DNA from: RGIG1828 sp045592485 | Lineage (GTDB): Bacteria > Bacillota > Clostridia > UMGS1810 | Length of the DNA: 19,088 nt | Assembly: GCA_045592485.1 (NCBI GenBank) | Contig: JAZNUS010000011.1 | Location: forward strand, 1-19,088 | Direction: 5' to 3' | Shown: positions 1 to 6,658 of the stretch, one piece after another | Layout of the letters: each line of letters starts with the position of its first letter | How positions within the stretch are numbered: position 1 is the first letter of the stretch | Translations under genes and position numbers: made by a program | The notes under the pieces: model-generated | Database searches by the model: none | What the model was told of the DNA's origin: nothing | What the model saw: only the letters and a program-made list of their open reading frames with translations

Positions 1-113
1 TAGCGAAACTGACTGAGGGGTATTGCTGAAAGTATTGATATTTCTGCATTTCGTACCCCTCCGTCTTTGCCTTACGGCAAATCCACCTCCCCTTAGGCAG
101 GGGCGGCTTTCGC
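1..113. repeat. MITE-like intergenic repeat, 3' part (cut by window start)
   Basis: The first 65 bases match the last 65 bases of the window (19024-19088) with only two differences (positions 22 and 33), in the same orientation. The copy ends with CTCCCCTTAGGCAGGGG and CTTTCGC at 107-113. That is the inverse of the GCGAAAG...CTCCCCTGCC start of the copy at 18984, so a full element would be about 170 bp with terminal inverted repeats. Inner palindromes are visible: GAGGGGTA (15-22) against TACCCCTC (54-61), and TTTGCC/GGCAAA (66-80). No coding capacity. Non-autonomous element is an inference from the structure; the mobilising transposase is not in the window. Confidence 0.7.
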
Positions 114-156
114 ATCAGCCCAATTCCATCTCCCCGATAAATTCCAATTTATAATA

Positions 157-202
157 CAAAAATGGCGTTGCCTCAGGAAAAGTATTATGCTGAGACAACG
201 CC
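157..202 (-). terminator. Rho-independent terminator of the secreted deacetylase-like gene
   Basis: Arms GGCGTTG (164-170) and CAACGCC (196-202), then CTCAG (172-176) and CTGAG (190-194), separated by one mismatch, with a 13-base loop. Read on the minus strand the stem is followed by CATTTTTG, a short T-run, as expected for intrinsic termination. It lies about 40 bases beyond the stop codon of the minus-strand gene ending at 245. Confidence 0.8.
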
Positions 203-244
203 GGAATAATTTTGTTGTTTATTCGTTATTTAATTTTGAACTGA

Positions 245-3200
245 TTATTGTCTTACATATTCAGTGTATTCAGAGGGATGCATGAACACAACACCCTGAT
301 CTCTGAGCCACATTACAAATTCATAGAATCTTTCCTGAGATGCTCTGTTGCTCGACCAGCTGCCGGGATGGAGCTGAAGAATAACATAATCTGCACCATT
401 TGCTTTCTGTTCATTCCAGCTTGCTTTGAGGTTTTCGACAGTTTCGGTGTTACCGGTTCCGCCTGTTTCAGAGCTGATTCTGTTATACAAAATGTAGAAA
501 TTGTTGTCGTCAGACTGATATTTATTAACGGTTTCTTTGCTTGTCAACCACATTACGGTTTTGTAGTTGGTGAAGCGTTCGTTGAGAACCTTCATTGTTG
601 TTTCGTTCATTCCGTTTGAGGGAGGATTGAATGCATGCATTTCAAAGCCTGCCTCACTTGCTACACGGTTGCTTTCGGAAAATTCGTTTGCCTGCACTTC
701 TTCATCGTCTGATGTGAAATAGCCTGTCTGCCAGTTATAGCCGTGAGACCAAACCTCAATCATAGGATTGTTTGCAAGCTTTGCAACAGCGGCTGCGTGG
801 GACTTTCCGTAGTCTTCCTCATTGATTGCATAGCCCATGAGACCATAGCTCATTTTAACATCCTGATCCTTTGCCCATCCGGCAACCTCGTTCCAGATTG
901 CAAGATCGCTTGTTTTACCAAAGTCGTCAAGCTTTATAATAGCAATGGGTTCTTCGGTTGCAGAGGTGAGAACTCTTGATTTAAGCAAGGGTTTTGAATT
1001 GTCGTTTCTCCATGCAAAGGCTTTAACTTTGTATTCTTTTTTGTCGCCCGGAACAGTTACGGAAAGAACGGGCTCTGATTTTTCCGAAGTAACATCAACC
1101 TCTGTTGAATCCAGAACAACAAGTTCATCACCGCTGTAGAGAGCAAGAGCAAAGAAAAGCTCAAAATCGGTGCCGTTGTTGGCTATGGCATTCATTGAAG
1201 CCTTAACCTCACCGGGAGTGAGAAGTGTGAGAGCTTCCTCGTTTTCGCCTGTACCTCTGAAGAATCTGATGCCGGACATCACAAGGTCAGGAAGCTGAGT
1301 GTCAAATTCTGCAATGTCTGAAAGTGTGCTTCCGAATTCATCGGTGAGGTTATCAAGAGTAATGTGATAATGTGTGTCATATGCTTTGTCAAAGGCAATT
1401 TTAACACTCTTGCCGTCGGGAGCAAATGTCACGGTTTTATCGGTAATTTCATTACTTGCGCTGATTGTGCCGGTAGGTTTGTAAACCTTGATGCTGTCAG
1501 TGGAAGGATTCACGAGCTTTGTTGAGAAATTGATAACAACATCGTCGTCGGGATCAAAAAGCTCTGTGGACAAATTGTTTGTAATTTTGAATGCATCCAT
1601 TGTTTTATAAGTTACATTGGTAAAGGATGCAGTGTTGCCTTCACCTGCGGGAGCTGTGAGCACGAGGCTTGAAGGAAGAGCTGTGAGTGCCACAGGGTAA
1701 TTGGTTCCGTTAATTGTCAGTGTAACAGAGTCAGTTTCTGCATTGAGAAGCTTAAGGGTTACAGGGTATGTACCGGGCTGGAGAGCCGAAATGTCAATTG
1801 CTTCGCCGCCAAGATTGAAGGTTGGAGCCGTGCCTGCAAAGGTGAGATTTGCGGTCACAAATTTACCCGCGCCTGTGTCAACAAAGGGGAAATATGTTGT
1901 AGCAACCGCTTCTGCTTCGGTTGTGGCAGTGGCAGTCACATCTGCAATTGCCGCAGTTTCCGGATATTCGCTATCTGATGCTTCTCCCCAATAGAGATTG
2001 TCGAGGTAAACATATTTTACCTTTGCTCCGGTGCTTTGCTGGAGGTAAATTATTTTATCTGTTCTTGCCCATGCGGTTGTTATTATTGAATTGAATGCTT
2101 CGGTGTGGAAGGATGCCTTAGAGGGAGAAGTACGGTTTTTGATGTCCACACTGTAGTAGCCTGTTGCACCGTCCATAAGGATGTTTATATCGAACCAGTC
2201 GGTTGTGTTAAAAGCAAAGCTTGTATCTCTCACACCAAAAATGGAAAGATTGCTACCGTCTATGGTGAGAATGTTACACTGGTTTGAACCTTTCATATAG
2301 AGGTTTAATGTGCCGTTTTGTACAAGTTTCAGAGAAAATGCCACCTGGAACTTTTTCGCCCATGTTCCTGAATTGAAGTTAAATCTGAATTGAGGATAGC
2401 TATAGTCATTTTTGCTGTCAAGGGCATTGTTTTCATCATAAGTGGTGAAGCTGCCGAATGCAACGCTTTTTCCCAGGTTTGGAGCAAGTTCCATATCATC
2501 TGTTTTTTCATCGGTGATGGATTTTGCAATTTCAAGTGTTGTTGAGCCACCATAACCGAGAGACCATGTTCCCCTTGTGGAAGCAGGAATACCGACATTT
2601 GTTGCACTGTTATCCTGTTTTTCAAAGTTTTCAAAATCGTAAATTTCTTTCGAAGCAGCGGTGTTGGTTGTGGGAATATTGAATTTGTTGGTGCTTTCAA
2701 AAACAAAGTTATCCCAGTAGCAGTACTGTGTTCCATTCGCTACATTGGTGGGAGTGTGATATAAAATAACAAGGTCGCAGTATCCGTATTGCTGTCCGCC
2801 ATCAATACCCATTTTGTCGATAATAAGGGTGTTGTTTTCCCATATTCTAACATGGTATTCCATGGTGTCGATGTTGTAGATAACATCTAAATCATACCAT
2901 TTTTTGGGTGAATACTGTATGCCTGATGCTTCACCAAAGATTTTGATGCTTCTTCCTGTACCATAGTCAAACAAGATGGGGTACTTTCTCCAACCGGAGT
3001 TTTCGCTTGATCTGAGGAGCAGAGCTCTTTGCATATACTGTGCAGCCTCGGTTATGTAGATAGATGATGTCAGATGAAGTGTGCCGTAAACCTTTTCATT
3101 GGGGGTATAGGACACCTGAACATAGGGGTTGGTGGAAATGGATGTAGCTGTGTGATAAACAGCAAGGCTCTTGCCATATCTTGTGTCGGGTGCGCTTGCA

Positions 3201-3463
3201 ACATCAATGTGTGAGGTGTCGTTGTAGTGGAAGTTTGTGAGCTTGCCATAGGTTGAATATTTTTCAAGACCATTGGCAGCAGCGCCTTCTTCTCTTGTAA
3301 AGTTGCCTGTTCCGTATTTGTAACCTGTAACATTGAAATCGTCGATTTCGTCAAAGGTTATGGCATCACGGAAGTTCTGGTGCGCCGAAACACTGACTGT
3401 GAACACCGAAATGCAGGAAACCAGCATTGACAGAGTCAACATTAAACATAACACTTTTTTCAT
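245..3463 (-). CDS. Secreted multidomain protein with C-terminal polysaccharide deacetylase-like (NodB-fold) domain
   Basis: This is a 1072-residue protein with a clear signal peptide (MKKVLCLMLTLSMLVSCISV, cleavage near residue 26 after VSA), so it is exported. I read two concanavalin/LamG-like beta-sandwich regions (about 30-260 and 270-500), a small beta domain (about 505-640), a Big_5-type Ig-like domain (about 640-735, with the typical VVINFSTKLV and VKIAF strands), another beta region (745-838) and a C-terminal NodB-like domain (839-1072). In that domain KLDDFG (844-849) replaces the usual TFDDG and VWSHGYN (904-910) stands at the HSxxH metal site. LQLHPGSW (1029-1036) is the late His motif. 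The metal-binding set is therefore altered, and deacetylase activity is uncertain. The likely role is binding and trimming of an extracellular glycan, or surface attachment; no LPXTG or S-layer motif was seen. The start is supported by AGGAG eight bases upstream. It is monocistronic, with its own promoter and terminator. Confidence 0.75.
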   Translation of the reverse strand: MKKVLCLMLTLSMLVSCISVFTVSVSAHQNFRDAITFDEIDDFNVTGYKYGTGNFTREEGAAANGLEKYSTYGKLTNFHYNDTSHIDVASAPDTRYGKSLAVYHTATSISTNPYVQVSYTPNEKVYGTLHLTSSIYITEAAQYMQRALLLRSSENSGWRKYPILFDYGTGRSIKIFGEASGIQYSPKKWYDLDVIYNIDTMEYHVRIWENNTLIIDKMGIDGGQQYGYCDLVILYHTPTNVANGTQYCYWDNFVFESTNKFNIPTTNTAASKEIYDFENFEKQDNSATNVGIPASTRGTWSLGYGGSTTLEIAKSITDEKTDDMELAPNLGKSVAFGSFTTYDENNALDSKNDYSYPQFRFNFNSGTWAKKFQVAFSLKLVQNGTLNLYMKGSNQCNILTIDGSNLSIFGVRDTSFAFNTTDWFDINILMDGATGYYSVDIKNRTSPSKASFHTEAFNSIITTAWARTDKIIYLQQSTGAKVKYVYLDNLYWGEASDSEYPETAAIADVTATATTEAEAVATTYFPFVDTGAGKFVTANLTFAGTAPTFNLGGEAIDISALQPGTYPVTLKLLNAETDSVTLTINGTNYPVALTALPSSLVLTAPAGEGNTASFTNVTYKTMDAFKITNNLSTELFDPDDDVVINFSTKLVNPSTDSIKVYKPTGTISASNEITDKTVTFAPDGKSVKIAFDKAYDTHYHITLDNLTDEFGSTLSDIAEFDTQLPDLVMSGIRFFRGTGENEEALTLLTPGEVKASMNAIANNGTDFELFFALALYSGDELVVLDSTEVDVTSEKSEPVLSVTVPGDKKEYKVKAFAWRNDNSKPLLKSRVLTSATEEPIAIIKLDDFGKTSDLAIWNEVAGWAKDQDVKMSYGLMGYAINEEDYGKSHAAAVAKLANNPMIEVWSHGYNWQTGYFTSDDEEVQANEFSESNRVASEAGFEMHAFNPPSNGMNETTMKVLNERFTNYKTVMWLTSKETVNKYQSDDNNFYILYNRISSETGGTGNTETVENLKASWNEQKANGADYVILQLHPGSWSSNRASQERFYEFVMWLRDQGVVFMHPSEYTEYVRQ

Positions 3464-3498
3464 TCAAATCATCTCCTGTAAAAATTAGAATTATTTTA

Positions 3499-3527
3499 AT
3501 TATATCATTAACAAATTAAAAATGCAA
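3499..3527 (-). promoter_or_regulatory. Promoter of the secreted deacetylase-like gene
   Basis: Read on the minus strand: TTGCAT (3527-3522), a 17-base spacer, then TATAAT (3504-3499). This is a near-consensus housekeeping sigma promoter, placed 36 bases upstream of the start codon at 3463, with the AGGAG site between them. Confidence 0.75.
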
Positions 3528-3855
3528 TGCATTAAACGGACATTTAAATTTTAAAAGGGTCTTCTGGGAGCAGTTATAGAGATTTGAAAATTCCATTTTC
3601 TTAATCAGTCTTTTCGCCAAAAAAATGACGGCAAATGCTAGATATTTCCGAGTATTTTAACGATGGGTGAGACGAAATTTATATTTTAAAACCGCCTTTA
3701 GTGTTGGTTGCTAAGGCTAAGTTCAAATCCGGGCTGAACTGTAATTTTATCCACAGGCATAACACCGGTTCGGCGAAGGACGGTGGTGATTTTGTTGAGC
3801 CAACGGATTCCTGATGATTTTTTTGATTTCTCAATATTGTCCGGACAGAAAAACA
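3528..3855. other. Non-coding stretch between divergent genes
   Basis: There is no convincing open frame on either strand. It contains the repeat end at 3691-3719, and after it GTTCA/TGAAC (3721-3739) and CACCG/CGGTG (3762-3784) dyads. It may be the remains of a decayed mobile element adjoining the repeat end. Nothing else is recognised. Confidence 0.4.
3691..3719 (-). repeat. Solitary end of TA-bounded inverted-repeat element (copy 1)
   Basis: The sequence is ACCGCCTTT (3691-3699) followed by the 20-base core AGTGTTGGTTGCTAAGGCTA (3700-3719). The same core occurs at 15231-15250 and 16439-16458, inverted at 15199-15218, and with small changes at 5345-5364. The ACCGCCTTT flank matches the left-arm type of the palindrome at 15199, so this is one terminal repeat whose element body would run towards lower coordinates. 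No matching opposite end is found nearby. Confidence 0.65.
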
Positions 3856-3884
3856 TTTACAAATCAATATGTTTATGGTATAAT
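3856..3884 (+). promoter_or_regulatory. Promoter upstream of small membrane protein / xth unit
   Basis: TTTACA (3856-3861), a 17-base spacer and TATAAT (3879-3884), with an extended -10 TGG directly before the hexamer. It lies about 180 bases from the start codon at 4063. The -10 region (TTATGGTATAAT, 3873-3884) is duplicated at 3998-4009. The second copy has an extended -10 but no recognisable -35, so the upstream copy is probably the original promoter or the stronger one. Confidence 0.65.
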
Positions 3885-4009
3885 GTATGCAGTAAGTCTT
3901 GCACAGCAAGCCTCTGCGACTTCGTCGCTAATGTACTCCGTACATTCTGCAACATTGACGGCTGCGTAAAAATGCCCTTGCGAGCAAGCATTTTTACTTA
4001 TGGTATAAT
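3873..4009. repeat. Hairpin-rich intergenic insertion flanked by 12-bp direct repeats of the -10 element
   Basis: Direct repeats TTATGGTATAAT (3873-3884 and 3998-4009) bracket 113 bases that consist almost entirely of consecutive hairpins. These are CTTGC-aca-GCAAG (3898-3910), GCGAC-ttc-GTCGC (3916-3928), AATGTAC-tcc-GTACATT (3930-3946), and a longer one with arms GTAAAAATG (3966-3974) and CATTTTTAC (3989-3997) around an inner CTTGC/GCAAG. The layout suggests a small non-autonomous element inserted just downstream of a promoter with duplication of the target. A structured leader RNA is the alternative. Confidence 0.6.
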
Positions 4010-4062
4010 CAAAATATGATTTTATTAAAGTTTGTGGCAATTTTTTGAAAGGTGATGACATT

Positions 4063-4542
4063 ATGAGAATTCTCAATACCAACACTCAACCAAAAACAAG
4101 CTTCGGACGGTTTGCAATTCCCGGATTCCGCTCAGGCTCCAATGTAAAAAAAGTAATTGCGCTTATGTACTACTGCTTTGTTGTCATAGCAACTTTTTCA
4201 ATTACCTTTACCTATCTCAGCGGTGATTTTTCGGGAATCGGAGATGTTTTTGCTTTTATTGCAACAATACTCATCGTTTTTGCTATTCTCATAACTCCAA
4301 TTCTTGCAGTTGGCTTTTCCGATTATTACGACTGGCACGGAATAAGGCTGTTTCTTGTGATTATGGTTCCGTTTTGTGTGCTTTTCACTATGGGCAATAT
4401 GGTGGGCACTCTTTTTTCCGAAACCTATATAAACAGTATTAATCCTCAGGCTATTCCTGCAGAAACCGAGCCCGTTTCAGAATCAGACGGCGAAACAACC
4501 CTTGATGCAGAAATAGTAAAAGAAGCAATTGACGGTAAATAA
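4063..4542 (+). CDS. Small integral membrane protein of unknown function
   Basis: A 159-residue protein that I do not recognise. It has three hydrophobic segments: about 25-48 (VIALMYYCFVVIATFSITFT), 56-80 (VFAFIATILIVFAILITPIL) and 90-115 (IRLFLVIMVPFCVLFTMGNM). The N-terminus is short and basic. The C-terminal tail of about 35 residues is acidic (AETEPVSESDGETTLDAEIV). The ATG at 4063 is preferred over an upstream in-frame TTG at 4045 because GAAAGGTGATG lies at the right distance from it. The gene ends 21 bases before the next start, so it is probably co-transcribed with exodeoxyribonuclease III. No functional link between the two is evident. Confidence 0.75.
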   Translation: MRILNTNTQPKTSFGRFAIPGFRSGSNVKKVIALMYYCFVVIATFSITFTYLSGDFSGIGDVFAFIATILIVFAILITPILAVGFSDYYDWHGIRLFLVIMVPFCVLFTMGNMVGTLFSETYINSINPQAIPAETEPVSESDGETTLDAEIVKEAIDGK

Positions 4543-4563
4543 GCCTTGCGGGAGGTTGAAATT

Positions 4564-5319
4564 ATGAAATTTATATCGTGGAATGTCAACGGACTCAGAG
4601 CCGTTGTAGGCAAAAATTTTATGGAAAGCTTCGAAGCTCTTGATGCAGACATTTTCTGTGTTCAGGAAACAAAGCTTCAGGAAGGACAGATTGATCTTGA
4701 CCTGCCCGGTTACTATCAGTATTGGAATTATGCTGAAAAAAAGGGCTATTCCGGCACGGCTGTTTTTTCTAAAACAGAACCGCTCAGTGTAAGTCTCGGA
4801 ATAGGAATTGACGAGCATGACCACGAGGGCAGGGTAATCACTCTTGAATTTGAAAAATTCTATTTTGTCTGTGTTTACACTCCCAATTCTCAAAACGAGC
4901 TTCAGCGGCTTGATTACCGCATGGAGTGGGAAGATGCTTTCAGAGATTATCTTTGCAATTTAAAACACAGAAAATCCGTTGTTGTGTGCGGTGATCTCAA
5001 TGTTGCCGCAGAGGAAATTGACTTGAAAAATCCTAAAGCTAACACAAGAAACGCAGGCTTCACCAATGAAGAAAGAGAAAAATTCCGCCAATTGAAAAAA
5101 GCAGGCTTCACCGATACCTTCCGCTATTTCTACCCCGACACCGAAGAGGTTTATTCCTGGTGGTCTTACCGCTTCAGTGCAAGGACAAGAAACGCCGGGT
5201 GGAGAATTGACTATTTTCTCACTTCAGAGGATCTCAATTCAAAGCTTTCAGATGCAAAAATCCACACCGATATTCTTGGTTCTGACCATTGCCCTGTTGA
5301 GCTTACATTAGACATATAA
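4564..5319 (+). CDS. xth: Exodeoxyribonuclease III (AP endonuclease, ExoA/Xth family)
   Basis: A 251-residue cytoplasmic DNA-repair enzyme. It cleaves the backbone 5' of abasic sites in base-excision repair and has 3' phosphatase/exonuclease activity in the family. The whole family signature is present: WNVNGLRA (6-13), the metal-binding glutamate in VQETK (Glu35), YSGTAVFSK (62-70), VYTPN (Tyr105), CGDLNVA (Asp144, Asn146), GFTNEER, the substrate-loop signature YSWWSYRFSARTRNAGWRID (197-216) and the catalytic Asp-His pair in SDHCPVEL (Asp241, His242). Length is normal and nothing is missing. The ATG at 4564 has GGAGG eight bases upstream; the in-frame TTG at 4546 lies before that site. It sits second in a two-gene unit and is followed four bases after its stop by a strong hairpin. 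Confidence 0.97.
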   Translation: MKFISWNVNGLRAVVGKNFMESFEALDADIFCVQETKLQEGQIDLDLPGYYQYWNYAEKKGYSGTAVFSKTEPLSVSLGIGIDEHDHEGRVITLEFEKFYFVCVYTPNSQNELQRLDYRMEWEDAFRDYLCNLKHRKSVVVCGDLNVAAEEIDLKNPKANTRNAGFTNEEREKFRQLKKAGFTDTFRYFYPDTEEVYSWWSYRFSARTRNAGWRIDYFLTSEDLNSKLSDAKIHTDILGSDHCPVELTLDI

Positions 5320-5322
5320 CAT

Positions 5323-5364
5323 TAGCCTTAACAACCAATACTTTAGTGTTGGTTGTTAAGGCTA
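5323..5364 (+). repeat. TA-bounded palindromic mini-element (copy 2), probable terminator of xth
   Basis: The arms are 5323-5342 (TAGCCTTAACAACC...) and 5345-5364 (...GGTTGTTAAGGCTA), with one mismatch over 20 positions and a two-base loop. The pairing continues outward by AACA (5318-5321) and TGTT (5365-5368). It begins four bases after the xth stop codon and is followed by TTGTTTTAG, so it can serve as an intrinsic terminator. Its arms are a diverged version of the palindrome at 15199-15250, carrying T where that has C in the TTG(C/T)TAAGG core. Confidence 0.7.
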
Positions 5365-5431
5365 TGTTGTTTTAGAGGTTAATCTAATGCATTATTTTCA
5401 GTTTTTTTGCTTAAATTTTGTCACAAAACTA

Positions 5432-5462
5432 TTGCATCGTCTGTTGGTGTACGATGTATAAT
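5432..5462 (+). promoter_or_regulatory. Candidate operon promoter with 19-base spacer and internal dyad (MerR-like layout)
   Basis: TTGCAT (5432-5437) and TATAAT (5457-5462) are separated by 19 bases, two more than optimal. A dyad CATCGT (5435-5440) / ACGATG (5451-5456) with 10 bases between lies over the spacer. A long spacer with a centred dyad is the known architecture of promoters activated by MerR-family regulators. No merR gene is in the window, so the regulator is inferred only. Start codon of the first operon gene is 63 bases downstream, with AGAGGTGA just before it. Confidence 0.5.
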
Positions 5463-5524
5463 TATTATATGTATTTATGCATGAATGAAGAATTTATATT
5501 AATATTTAAACAGAGGTGATTCTA

Positions 5525-6643
5525 ATGACCGCAAGACATGAACTTTTAAAAATCGAAAATGTGTACGATCACAAAAATTCCTCGGAACTTTTTCTGGAGG
5601 CTATGAGAGAATGCTTGACTCATCACATGGAAAACTGTGAATTTTTTAAGGCTTTGTGTGATGATTCGGGATTTAAGGTTGAAGATTTGAAAACAGAAAA
5701 AGACCTTGAAAAAATCCCGCCCATTCACGCAAATTTTTTCAAGCAATATGAGGTTCTTTCCGTGCCTTTTGAAACAATAACCGAGCATGCAACAAGCTCG
5801 GGCACGGGCGGACAAAAGAGTCAGATGTTCTTTGATAAAGACAGCTTTGATTTCGGAAATTCCATGATTGAAAACGAATTCCGTTACTACGGCTTTCTTT
5901 CAGATGAACTCACAAATTATCTTCTTTTTACATATGAACCCGCAGATGTCAGCAAGGATCTTGGTACTGCCAAAACAGACCTTGGTCTTTTGAGCTATGC
6001 ACCCGTAAATGAAACATTTTTTGCTCTCCGTTACAACGGTCAGGGCCATGATTTCGATGTGTACGGCACAATAGCTGCTTTGGAGGAATATGAAAGACAG
6101 GGAAAACCTGTCAGAATTTTCGGCTTTCCCTCGTTTTTATATTTCACGGTGAAGCAAATGAAGGATACAGGCCACAGACCGTTGAAGCTTAATACAAAAT
6201 CAATGACGATGCTTGGCGGCGGCTGGAAAGGCTATGCTGACAAACAAATTCAGAAAAGTGAGCTTTATTCTCTTGTTGAAGAAATGCTCGGCATACCCGA
6301 GCAAAACTGCCGTGACGGCTACGGCTCAACAGAGCATTCCGTTCCTTACTTTGAATGCAGGAACCACCATTTCCACATTCCCGTTTACAGCAGAATGATT
6401 ATCCGCGATGTTGAAACTCTTGAGCCTCTGCCAAAGGGCGAGCCGGGCTTTGCCAATTTTGTCACACCTCATCTTATGAGCGTTCCTGCGGTGTCGGTTC
6501 TCATGGGTGACATGGCAGTTTTGCACGATGCAAAAGAGTGCGGTTGCGGCATAGAAACTCCTTATATGGAAATTCTGGGCAGAGCCGGAACAAGTGCAAC
6601 AAAAAGCTGTGCAATAAAAGCAAGTGAGCTTTTGAAAAGATAG
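5525..6643 (+). CDS. LuxE-type acyl-protein synthetase / adenylate-forming enzyme
   Basis: This 372-residue protein matches the LuxE family in length and layout. LuxE activates a fatty acid with ATP as acyl-AMP, then holds the acyl group on a cysteine for transfer to the LuxC reductase. Visible motifs are the phosphate-binding loop SSGTGGQKSQ (91-100), LGGGWKGY (230-237), the adenylate motif DGYGSTEH (264-271), MGDMAVLH (327-334) with the conserved acidic residue, and a C-terminal CAIKASELL with Cys362. The Photobacterium enzyme is known to be acylated on a cysteine near its C-terminus, so Cys362 is the natural candidate. The ATG at 5525 follows AGAGGTGA; a GTG at 5516 lies inside that site. 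It is the first gene of the operon, 15 bases before a LuxC-type reductase, which is its expected partner. The true substrate may be a fatty, aromatic or other carboxylate; this cannot be told from sequence alone. Confidence 0.88.
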   Translation: MTARHELLKIENVYDHKNSSELFLEAMRECLTHHMENCEFFKALCDDSGFKVEDLKTEKDLEKIPPIHANFFKQYEVLSVPFETITEHATSSGTGGQKSQMFFDKDSFDFGNSMIENEFRYYGFLSDELTNYLLFTYEPADVSKDLGTAKTDLGLLSYAPVNETFFALRYNGQGHDFDVYGTIAALEEYERQGKPVRIFGFPSFLYFTVKQMKDTGHRPLKLNTKSMTMLGGGWKGYADKQIQKSELYSLVEEMLGIPEQNCRDGYGSTEHSVPYFECRNHHFHIPVYSRMIIRDVETLEPLPKGEPGFANFVTPHLMSVPAVSVLMGDMAVLHDAKECGCGIETPYMEILGRAGTSATKSCAIKASELLKR

Positions 6644-6658
6644 GGGAGGGGTGGCATT

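Noticed and set aside
3719..3740. GTTCAAATCC looks like the T-loop of a tRNA
   Set aside because: No matching acceptor, D or anticodon stems occur in the preceding 75 bases, and the surrounding dyads do not fold as a cloverleaf. It is a chance match next to a repeat end.
4001..4009. Second TGGTATAAT as an independent strong promoter closer to the gene at 4063
   Set aside because: No -35-like hexamer is present at 16-18 bases; that stretch falls inside a hairpin. It may have some activity through the extended -10, but I treat it as the duplicated half of the insertion site.
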